Below are positions 7,005 to 12,698 of a DNA stretch of 12,698 nt, one piece after another. The notes under the pieces are model-generated. The model made no database searches, was not told the origin of the DNA, and was given only the letters and a program-made list of their open reading frames with translations. Positions within the stretch are counted from its first letter, which is position 1; the number at the start of each line of letters is the position of its first letter. Origin of the DNA: Deltaproteobacteria bacterium (GTDB lineage: Bacteria; Desulfobacterota; DSM-4660; Desulfatiglandales; Desulfatiglandaceae); the NCBI GenBank assembly GCA_019314425.1, contig JAFCZI010000075.1, positions 1 through 12,698 on the forward strand, in the 5' to 3' direction. Both the position numbers and the translations under genes were made by a program.

Positions 7005-7739
7005 CTATTTCTCTTTTTCCGCCTTTTCGAGGGCGTTACGCAAGTCCTCGGAACCCTGGTTGCTCACGTCCTTTTTCACGAAAATGTCCACTGGCCTCAC
7101 CGGTTTCCCGTAATAGTCCTTATCGAAGCCTTCATTCACCTTGATCATGCTTCCGTCAAAGGAAATTCCCGCATAGGCCCCCTGGGCGCGGGAAAAAGAA
7201 ATCAGATCCCCGGTCACCCCTTTTCCGGACACACCGATCCCGACCGGCCCTGCGGCCACGGAGCAATCACCGCCCAGTTTAAAGGAGGTGCCGTAAAGAG
7301 ATTCCAGCCCCCGCTGGGTCCTCACCTGCATGATCACCGCAGCCGATTCAGCGCCGATCTGCAAACCAAAGCTCACGGAACCTACGCTATAAAACCCAGG
7401 TTGGCTCCACTGACCCGTTTTCGGATCGCGAATGAGTACAACGGCCCGACCGCCGGACCCGCCAAAAATGAATCCTGCCTTCAAAAGTTGGGGAATAATC
7501 AGGATACCTTTGGAGTCTTTCAGATTATTTTTGAACCACTCCATGTCTTTTTCCGAAACAAAATCATTCAGCGTCACCAAGGCCTGATCCACCAGAATCT
7601 GTGGTTTAAGGTCTTCCTTAATCTGTAGTTTAAGGTCCTCCTTGGCCATCGCCGGCAAAGCGGTAACAAAAAAGATAGCGGTCACAAACAAACTCACTGC
7701 CAAACGGAATGTAAACTTCGAACCTTCGTTTCTTTTCAT
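7005..7739 (-). CDS. Exported SYLF-domain (Ysc84/DUF500-like) lipid-binding protein
   Basis: 244-aa secreted protein with a C-terminal SYLF/Ysc84 domain, a fold linked to phosphoinositide/lipid binding in eukaryotes and of largely unknown role in bacterial envelopes. The signal peptide has a basic start (MKRNEGSKF), a hydrophobic core at about residues 13-29 and a cleavage site after A-M-A (residue 32). Domain landmarks include SKGILIIPQLLKAGFIFGGSGG, GFYSVGSVSFGLQIGAESA and the SFSRAQGAYAGISFDGS stretch. ATG 7739 is chosen because GGAG lies 9 bases before it; TTG 7760 and ATG 7748 in the same frame overlap or directly abut that ribosome site. The residues just after the signal peptide contain a tandem duplication (KEDLKLQI/KEDLKPQI). 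Last gene of the cluster, 98 bp after the lipoprotein gene. Confidence 0.88.
   Translation of the reverse strand: MKRNEGSKFTFRLAVSLFVTAIFFVTALPAMAKEDLKLQIKEDLKPQILVDQALVTLNDFVSEKDMEWFKNNLKDSKGILIIPQLLKAGFIFGGSGGRAVVLIRDPKTGQWSQPGFYSVGSVSFGLQIGAESAAVIMQVRTQRGLESLYGTSFKLGGDCSVAAGPVGIGVSGKGVTGDLISFSRAQGAYAGISFDGSMIKVNEGFDKDYYGKPVRPVDIFVKKDVSNQGSEDLRNALEKAEKEK
7596..7643. repeat. 24-bp in-frame tandem duplication inside the SYLF gene
   Basis: Two adjacent 24-bp copies, 7596-7619 and 7620-7643, differ at two positions and encode consecutive 8-residue units (KEDLKLQI, KEDLKPQI) directly after the predicted signal-peptide cleavage site. The unit length is a multiple of three, so the frame is kept. 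It looks like a recent slippage duplication in a tolerant linker. Confidence 0.8.
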
Positions 7740-7837
7740 TGTTTTCATCTCCTTTTTCAATACAGTTTTATGAATATCTTTCAGAATGCGCCTTTACCCC
7801 TTTCCACTCCAGCTAGAGTGACAGATACGTAAAAAAA

Positions 7838-8110
7838 CTATTGAACCTGACGTCCCGCGTCATACCCCTGTTGATAAGCAGTCTGTTCTGAGTCCTTATG
7901 CTTACCATAAAGATAGCCCCCGCTGGCGCCGACCGCCCCCCCGATGGCTGCGCCCAGCCCGGCACTTCCGGCTATGGCGCCGATAATCGCGCCCCCGGCG
8001 GCCCCGATCGCACCGCCACTCAACGACCTCTGTTCGGTATCACTCATTCCTGCGCATCCACCCAGTATGAGACAGGCGGAAATCATCAATGCAATTACAG
8101 CTTTCGTCAT
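7838..8110 (-). CDS. Glycine-zipper lipoprotein
   Basis: 90-aa predicted lipoprotein. The signal peptide ends in a lipobox L16-G17-G18-C19, with Cys19 as the expected acylated residue. Residues about 32-66 are an almost uninterrupted glycine/alanine series with GxxxG spacing (GGAIGAAGGAIIGAIAGSAG, then GAAIGGAVGASGG), characteristic of glycine-zipper outer-membrane proteins such as the OmpA/SlyB/YMGG-like families. The tail is polar (YGKHKDSEQTAYQQGYDAG). ATG 8110 is chosen because AAAGGAG lies 6 bases before it. The ribosome site falls immediately after the stop of the upstream Rap1a-like gene, indicating a coupled operon. The specific function is unknown; a membrane-inserted or envelope stress role is plausible from the family. 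Confidence 0.85.
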   Translation of the reverse strand: MTKAVIALMISACLILGGCAGMSDTEQRSLSGGAIGAAGGAIIGAIAGSAGLGAAIGGAVGASGGYLYGKHKDSEQTAYQQGYDAGRQVQ

Positions 8111-8124
8111 TTCAATCTCCTTTC

Positions 8125-8511
8125 TCATGAGGGTTTACAGGGGTACGTCTCGATGAGGAACCGGAACCACGTCTCAACCGGTTCCTCGTCCATGTATTGC
8201 GGATGCTTTTTCACCCAAGCCATGAACATCTTCACCACCTTGGATCGTGGTGGTGGTGTATCCGGCAGACAAACCATGGGACTTCCTGCCGGGCCCGAAT
8301 TTTCCGCCATATGATAGTGGTAGGCCCCCACCAGAAAACCAATACAGAAGCCCACCGCTTCCCCCTGGAGTGGATCGCCGCTGGGTACGGCGCACAATCC
8401 CACCAAATCCCCCGTGGTGTCAAGGGTAAAGTCGTCCTCCGACACAGCACCCGCCCATCCCGGGGAACATAGAAGCGCAACGAATACCGGAATCATCCAT
8501 TTTCTTTTCAC
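8125..8511 (-). CDS. Rap1a/Tai-family exported protein
   Basis: 128-aa secreted protein of the Rap1a/Tai family, named after a periplasmic immunity protein against a type VI secretion amidase effector; most members have no known effector. The signal peptide runs MKRKWMIPVF to AGA, with cleavage after residue 22. The family pattern is clear: LCAVPSGDPLQGEAVGFCIGF at about residues 39-59, GAYHYH, VCLPDTPPPRSKVV, then MAWVKKHPQY and a C-terminal FRFLIETYPC. Four mature cysteines (C40, C56, C81, C125) are positioned for disulfides. GTG 8511 is chosen: GGAG stands 10 bases upstream and the residues KRK give the signal peptide its basic start; ATG 8496 is possible. No toxin or type VI gene is in the window. 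First gene of the minus-strand cluster, 14 bases before the lipoprotein start. Confidence 0.82.
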   Translation of the reverse strand: MKRKWMIPVFVALLCSPGWAGAVSEDDFTLDTTGDLVGLCAVPSGDPLQGEAVGFCIGFLVGAYHYHMAENSGPAGSPMVCLPDTPPPRSKVVKMFMAWVKKHPQYMDEEPVETWFRFLIETYPCKPS

Positions 8512-8880
8512 TATCTTCTTCTCCTTTCACAACGCCACCTATATAGATAGTGTCTGAACGAAAACCAGGATTTTCCGTCAAGGTCAAGAAGAATCAACCC
8601 CGTTTTATTAAGAACGGGCTTATCTGACGCAGAGATTGGCGAAAAAGACAGTTTTCATTGTCCCGGCTACTCTATCCTAATGCAGCCTGCAACCGCAACC
8701 CAAAACACCGGGTTTGAACACTTTTGGGATATTAACCGAAAACTGCTTGCAACATCAACGTTTGCGGACCATAATATACTGAGGAAGTAAGCCGAAGTTT
8801 TAAGTTTTAGGTTTTAAGTTTTCGGTTTTTCAGTCAATGAACTTCTTGTTTTTTTTTTTTACGAGGGCATCGCATTCGTT
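8512..8880. other. Divergent intergenic region with low-complexity T-rich tract
   Basis: No credible gene. It separates the minus-strand envelope cluster from the plus-strand adenine deaminase and must hold both promoters. Seen here: a small inverted repeat CCCGTT/AACGGG (8599-8604 and 8613-8618), a run of GTTTTAA-like repeats at about 8794-8830, and a T12 homopolymer at 8849-8860, 20 bases before the deaminase start. No convincing promoter for the minus-strand genes was found, and no purine riboswitch core is recognisable upstream of the deaminase. Confidence 0.6.
8747..8775 (+). promoter_or_regulatory. Weak candidate promoter for adenine deaminase
   Basis: TTGCAA at 8747-8752 (4 of 6 bases of the -35 consensus) is followed after 17 bases by CATAAT at 8770-8775 (5 of 6 bases of the -10 consensus). 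It lies about 105 bases before the deaminase ATG, upstream of the T-rich repeat tract. Such matches are not rare in AT-rich DNA. Confidence 0.3.
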
Positions 8881-10509
8881 ATGAAAACATTTTCCGGAAA
8901 TATTGTGGACGTGGTGAGCGGCGAGATTTTCCCGGGAACCATTGAAGTCCAGGATGGAAAAATCCATGACATCCAGCATGATAACCGTTCCTATCAAACC
9001 TTCATAACACCCGGGTTCATTGACGCGCACGTCCACATTGAAAGTTCCATGATGCCGCCTTCTGAATTTGCACACATCGCAGTGACTCACGGTACGGTTG
9101 CCGCCGTATGCGACCCCCACGAAATCGCCAATGTTCTGGGGGTTCAGGGGGTACGATACATGATGGAAAATGCTGCCGGGGTACCCCTTAAATTCTACTT
9201 TTCCGCCCCTTCCTGCGTACCGGCCACCACTTTTGAAACCAGCGGGGCGCAACTGACCCCGGAAGACACGGAAACCCTTCTGGAAATGCCCGAAATCAAA
9301 TTCCTGGGAGAAATGATGAATTTTCCAGGCGTCATTTATGACGACCCGGAGGTCTTGAAGAAACTGGAGATGGCCAAAGCTCATCAGAAAGTCATTGACG
9401 GGCATTCTCCGGGGATCGGTGGCGATGATCTCAAAAAATATATTGCTGCGGGGATTACAACGGACCATGAGTGCTTCACAATGGATGAGGCGCTGGAAAA
9501 GCTTTCCCTCGGCATGAAAATTCTGATCCGTGAAGGGTCTGCCGTCAAAAACTTCGACGACCTGATCCCCATCGCGGATGCGCACTACCAAAACTGCATG
9601 TTCTGCTCAGACGATAAGCACCCGGATGATCTTCAGAAAGGCCATATCAACGATCTGGTAAAACGCGCCCTTGATACGGGCCTGGACAAAATGAAAGTCC
9701 TCCAAATGGCCTGCATCAATCCCGTAACCCATTACGGGCTGGACGTGGGATGCCTTAAGAAAGGGGATCCTGCGGATTTTCTGATCATCGATGATTTTGA
9801 GCGGCTGCGGATTCGCCAGACGGTAATTCAGGGGGAAATTGTCGCGGAGAACGGCCGGAGTCATCTGCCCCGGAAACCGGCCGGAAGCATCAACCGGTTT
9901 TCCGCGAACCCGAAAAACCCAGCGGACTTTTCCGTGCCCCATAAAAACCGACCGGTCCACATCATGGATGTGGTTGACAACCAGCTGATCACGCGAAAAT
10001 CCTCTGACACATTGGAATCTTTAAACGGTTCGCTGGCATGCAATCTCGAAAAAGACATCCTCAAGATCGCTGTGGTCAATCGATATGAAGATCGAAAACC
10101 GGCCATCGGTTTTGCCCGGAACTTCGGTTTGAAACAGGGCGCCATTGCCGGTTCCATTGCCCACGACTCCCACAACATTATCGCCGTAGGAACCACCGAC
10201 GAAGAGATTTGCAACGCTGTAAACCTCATCATCGCCAACAAGGGCGGCATCTGTGCGGTGTGTGAAACGAAAAACATTCGGGAAATCCTACCCCTGCCCA
10301 TTGCAGGACTCATGAGTGATGAAGATTTCGAAACCGTCGCCGGCAGATATACCCGGCTTGACACCCTGGCAAAAGAGATGGGGTCCACATTGCTTGCGCC
10401 CTTCATGACGCTTTCCTTCATGGCCCTTCTGGTCATTCCGGAGATTAAGCTGAGCGACCGGGGGTTGTTTGATGGCACCCGGTTTGAATTCATGGAACTT
10501 TTTGCCTGA
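8881..10509 (+). CDS. ade: Adenine deaminase
   Basis: Amidohydrolase-superfamily metalloenzyme (AdeC/Ade) that deaminates adenine to hypoxanthine in purine salvage. The N-terminal metal motif GFIDAHVHIESSM carries H50 and H52, with E54 following. Further metal-site histidines are H175 in DGHSPG and H196 in TDHE, with SDDKHPDDL later supplying the conserved aspartates. The C-terminal domain characteristic of this family is present (QGAIAGSIAHDSHNIIAVG, then an ANKGGI segment). The 542 aa are slightly shorter than the roughly 550-590 aa I expect for the family; the shortening appears to be mainly at the N-terminus, which starts directly with the small beta-sandwich (MKTFSGNIVDVVSGEIFPGT). ATG 8881 has only a distant GAGG 14 bases upstream. 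It stands alone, with a T-rich leader before it and a candidate terminator after it. Confidence 0.95.
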   Translation: MKTFSGNIVDVVSGEIFPGTIEVQDGKIHDIQHDNRSYQTFITPGFIDAHVHIESSMMPPSEFAHIAVTHGTVAAVCDPHEIANVLGVQGVRYMMENAAGVPLKFYFSAPSCVPATTFETSGAQLTPEDTETLLEMPEIKFLGEMMNFPGVIYDDPEVLKKLEMAKAHQKVIDGHSPGIGGDDLKKYIAAGITTDHECFTMDEALEKLSLGMKILIREGSAVKNFDDLIPIADAHYQNCMFCSDDKHPDDLQKGHINDLVKRALDTGLDKMKVLQMACINPVTHYGLDVGCLKKGDPADFLIIDDFERLRIRQTVIQGEIVAENGRSHLPRKPAGSINRFSANPKNPADFSVPHKNRPVHIMDVVDNQLITRKSSDTLESLNGSLACNLEKDILKIAVVNRYEDRKPAIGFARNFGLKQGAIAGSIAHDSHNIIAVGTTDEEICNAVNLIIANKGGICAVCETKNIREILPLPIAGLMSDEDFETVAGRYTRLDTLAKEMGSTLLAPFMTLSFMALLVIPEIKLSDRGLFDGTRFEFMELFA

Positions 10510-10643
10510 TGAATGCTGCGGAGGGATCGCTAAAATGTTCAGAACAGGACCGATATCATCTGAATTCAACGCCTTGCCATGGTGATGAAGCGCCTCAATC
10601 AGCGCATCCGGGTATTCCGGGGACACTTTACTTAATTCTTAAG
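10510..10643 (-). pseudogene. Possible short coding remnant on the minus strand (weak)
   Basis: Read on the minus strand from about 10643 there is an open stretch giving ELSKVSPEYPDALIEAL, then HHHGKALNSDDIGPVLNILA, which looks like ordinary helical protein sequence. It is preceded by an in-frame stop, begins without a good ribosome site, and then runs antisense into the 3' end of the adenine deaminase gene, where the translation loses protein-like character. It may be the tail of a decayed gene or chance. I do not recognise a family. Confidence 0.2.
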
Positions 10644-10670
10644 GTATCTCAAAGATAAGTAAGTAAGGTA

Positions 10671-10724
10671 TCCCCAGATTTCAAATTTGATATTTTGAAT
10701 CAGGATATGGGGGTCTTTTGTTTT
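10671..10724 (+). terminator. Candidate terminator after adenine deaminase
   Basis: CCCCA (10672-10676) can pair with TGGGG, and the adjoining GATTTCAAA with TTTGAATC, giving an imperfect two-part hairpin with a 6-base bulge on the 3' side and the loop TTTGATAT. TCTTTTGTTTT follows directly. It lies about 160 bases past the deaminase stop. Two near-identical octamers AAGGTATC (10641 and 10665) precede it. The bulge lowers certainty. Confidence 0.45.
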
Positions 10725-10959
10725 ATCCGAGGTTAAACACCTTTCTGTTTATCATGCAATTTGCACGCTATGCAGCTAGCAAAACAATGAAAATGCCAAG
10801 GATTTTTGTTAAGAGTTTATTCTTAACCGAAATTCGTGACAATTTTTTCGTAAACCATGAAAAACGGTCAATTTTCAGAAGGGCCAGCTAGTAATTTCAG
10901 TTACTTATGCCAACAGAAGCAAGTGTAGTGCCAACGATTTTCCTTGTAATCTACTCTAC
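10725..10959. other. AT-rich non-coding stretch before the transposase
   Basis: About 235 bases with no credible gene. It contains the palindrome TGCAATTTGCA near 10756 and the inverted GCTA/TAGC set near 10768-10781. TGTAGTGCCAACGA begins at 10924, 36 bases before the transposase ATG, and is the best guess for the IS left terminal repeat. Without the IS right end this cannot be verified. Base composition is visibly more AT-rich than the housekeeping genes to the left. Confidence 0.5.
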
Positions 10960-12698
10960 ATGTTTATTCGCGCCGTCGAGCACACAAATAAGAAAAACCG
11001 TAGGAAATATCGCACCTACAAACTGGTCGATTCTGTTAGAACCGAACGGGGTCCTCGCCAGACGACCGTCTTGAACCTCGGTACTGATTTTAAACTGCCG
11101 AAAAAGCATTGGAAACAGCTGGCTAATTGCATTGAGGAGATCGTTACCGAACAACAGAATATTTTTGAGTATCCGCAAAAAATCAGAACTCTTGCAGATC
11201 AATATGCGAGGAGAATTATTAGAAAACACTCCGTTGTGATCGTTCCGGAAAAGAAAAGTTCTCCCGACTATGCGAGAGTGGATCTGAACAGCATTAATAA
11301 CGAACTTCCCAGGACTGCCGGTGCTGAGCATGTTGTTTATGAAACCATCAAACTCCTCGAAATTGATAAAAAACTTGTCGATCTTGGTCTGAAATCGGCT
11401 GACATAGCCGCCGTCATCGGGGTGCTTTGCGGTCGAATGATCGTCCCGGGTTCTGAAAGGTCAACGCATTACTGGTTGCAAAATATCAGTGCATTGGGCG
11501 AACTGATCGATTTTGATTTTTCGTTGGTTACGATGGATCGGCTTTATAAGGCTTCGGATCATCTCTTGAAGCATAAAGAAAAAATCGAAGATCATTTACG
11601 AAAAGTTGAAACCGGCATTTTCGATCTGGAAGAAAAGATTATTCTCTACGATCTGACGAATACATTTTTTGAGGGTACCGGAAAATATAACCCCAAAGCC
11701 AAATACGGCAGATCCAAAGAAAAGCGCTACGATTGCCCCCTGGTGACGTTGGGACTTGTATTGGATATGCAGGGTTTTCCAAAAAGAAGCCGAATCTTTG
11801 ACGGCAATGTCAGTGAGCCCAGCACATTGGAAACGATGATCCATGGCTTATCCGATGGGGACAACCCACAGCAATCTCTGCTTAGACCCACCATCGTCAT
11901 GGACGCTGGGATCGCCTCCGAAGATAATGTCCAATGGCTCAGGGATCACAACTATCGCTATATTGTTGTTTCTCGAAGGAAAAAGGCGGAAATTCCCGAT
12001 GATGTAAAGATGGTGCCGGTTAAACAGAACGATAAGACAAAGGCCGTCCTTGTGCAAGCAGGTTTGGCGTACAACAAAGAAACCGATGAAATGGACCTCT
12101 ACTGTCATTCCGTTGATAAGGAAAAAAAGGAAGAAAGCATAAAAAACCAATTTCAGGAACGGTTTGAAGCAGAGCTGTTAAAAGCAGACAAATCCCTGAA
12201 TCTGAAAAACGGGACGAAACGCTACGATAAAGTCATCGAGAGAATTGGCCGTTTGAAAGAGAAATTCAAGCGGATTTCACATTTATACAGCATAACCATA
12301 CACAAAGACGCTCATTCTGAAAAAGCAACAAAAATCACATGGATACGGAAAAAAGACAAGAAGGCAAGCGGTGTTTATTGTTTGAGAACGTATCAACAGG
12401 ACCTCAATGAGAAAGAAATATGGGATATTTACACAATGCTTACCGACATAGAGGACGCGTTTCGGTGCATGAAATCGGAGTTGGGTTTAAGGCCGAATTA
12501 CCATCATATCGAACGTCGGTGTGACGGCCACATTTTTATAACCTTGGTTGCCTATCATATCATGCAAACCATCAGGACCAAACTGAGAGAAAAAGGAAGT
12601 CATTTTTGTTGGGAAACGGTTCGTGTGCGACTCTCATCGCACATGAGAGTATCCACCACTCTGAAACGGGAAGACGGTAGGGTCGTCCATATCCGAAA
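10924..12698 (+). mobile_element. IS1634-family insertion sequence, right end outside window
   Basis: The element is defined by an uninterrupted IS4-type DDE transposase of the IS1634 group, open to the end of the window. The left boundary is uncertain, anywhere from about 10725 to 10959; 10924 is used because a terminal-repeat-like sequence begins there. Right inverted repeat and target duplication cannot be seen. Codon use and AT content differ from the neighbouring biosynthetic genes, as expected for an acquired element. Confidence 0.75.
10960..12698 (+). CDS. IS1634-family DDE transposase, 3' end cut by the window
   Basis: Open from ATG 10960 to the last base: 579 codons without a stop or frameshift. 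The N-terminal part (MFIRAVEHTNKKNRRKYRTYKLVDS) is the family's usual beginning. The DDE catalytic core is complete: D231 in LYDLTNTFFEG, D315 in VMDAGIAS, and E498 in IEDAFRCMKSELGLRP, with the E-(6)-K signature giving K505. The segment YGRSKEKRYDCPLVTLGLVL between the first two acidic residues is highly characteristic of IS1634 transposases. A long basic, probably helical insertion occupies about residues 385-450. Family members are about 550-600 aa, so only the last few residues or tens of residues should be missing. No clear ribosome site precedes the ATG. The reading frame looks intact, so the element may be active. Confidence 0.9.
   Translation, partial: MFIRAVEHTNKKNRRKYRTYKLVDSVRTERGPRQTTVLNLGTDFKLPKKHWKQLANCIEEIVTEQQNIFEYPQKIRTLADQYARRIIRKHSVVIVPEKKSSPDYARVDLNSINNELPRTAGAEHVVYETIKLLEIDKKLVDLGLKSADIAAVIGVLCGRMIVPGSERSTHYWLQNISALGELIDFDFSLVTMDRLYKASDHLLKHKEKIEDHLRKVETGIFDLEEKIILYDLTNTFFEGTGKYNPKAKYGRSKEKRYDCPLVTLGLVLDMQGFPKRSRIFDGNVSEPSTLETMIHGLSDGDNPQQSLLRPTIVMDAGIASEDNVQWLRDHNYRYIVVSRRKKAEIPDDVKMVPVKQNDKTKAVLVQAGLAYNKETDEMDLYCHSVDKEKKEESIKNQFQERFEAELLKADKSLNLKNGTKRYDKVIERIGRLKEKFKRISHLYSITIHKDAHSEKATKITWIRKKDKKASGVYCLRTYQQDLNEKEIWDIYTMLTDIEDAFRCMKSELGLRPNYHHIERRCDGHIFITLVAYHIMQTIRTKLREKGSHFCWETVRVRLSSHMRVSTTLKREDGRVVHIR

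Noticed and set aside
7898..8472. Plus-strand open frames opposite the lipoprotein and Rap1a-like genes
   Set aside because: Translations are proline- and histidine-rich without motifs; the minus-strand genes have ribosome sites and export signals.
8599..8618. CCCGTT/AACGGG hairpin as a terminator
   Set aside because: Only a 6-bp stem, no T-run, and it is not positioned after any gene end.
8540..8880. Purine riboswitch upstream of adenine deaminase
   Set aside because: No recognisable conserved three-way-junction core; the leader is a low-complexity T-rich stretch.
11596..12150. Minus-strand open frames opposite the transposase
   Set aside because: Shadows of a continuous transposase frame with intact DDE motifs.
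1..12698. CRISPR array, tRNA or rRNA genes
   Set aside because: No regularly spaced direct repeats, cloverleaf-like sequence or rRNA signature was seen on either strand.

Overview
The window looks like the chromosome of a sulfate-reducing or related Desulfobacterota bacterium, probably a Desulfobacterales member. The assignment rests on gene content: a siroheme-decarboxylase-type Lrp protein (the alternative, siroheme-derived heme route) is coupled to hemL, base composition looks roughly balanced, and a degenerate hairpin repeat of a kind I associate with these genomes is present. No rRNA, tRNA or CRISPR array was seen.

Layout. (1) 1-1749 (+): a peptide-type ABC transporter substrate-binding protein whose N-terminus lacks a visible signal peptide and may be cut by the window edge or by a rearrangement. 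(2) 1750-2044: a leader region with a good sigma-70-like promoter, a GC-rich hairpin and a ~160-180 bp MITE-like element with imperfect terminal inverted repeats and a 9-bp flanking direct repeat. The right copy of that repeat contains the first possible start codon of the next gene. (3) 2045-6897 (+): a tightly packed run of siroheme decarboxylase subunit, hemL, hisI, hisG, a class I aminotransferase and the ribosome-assembly GTPase engB/ysxC, with 4-bp ATGA overlaps at two junctions and an 11-bp overlap at the last. It combines heme precursor synthesis, histidine synthesis and a housekeeping GTPase. (4) 6916-8511: two hairpins, one a terminator with its T-run on the minus strand, and then a minus-strand cluster read from 8511 down to 7005. 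It encodes three exported proteins: a Rap1a/Tai-family periplasmic protein, a glycine-zipper lipoprotein and a SYLF (Ysc84-like) lipid-binding protein. (5) 8512-8880: a gene-free, partly low-complexity region with a T12 tract and a weak candidate promoter. (6) 8881-10509 (+): adenine deaminase, followed by a candidate terminator. (7) 10725-12698 (+): an AT-rich stretch leading into an IS1634-family (IS4-type DDE) transposase that is open to the end of the window and has all three catalytic residues.

The plus-strand core is biosynthetic housekeeping. The accessory parts are the MITE-like insertion in the heme/histidine leader, the exported three-gene cluster, and the insertion sequence at the right edge. 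I did not find a convincing wholly new system. The best candidates for a second look are the element placed exactly at the siroheme-decarboxylase start and the Rap1a/glycine-zipper/SYLF envelope cluster.
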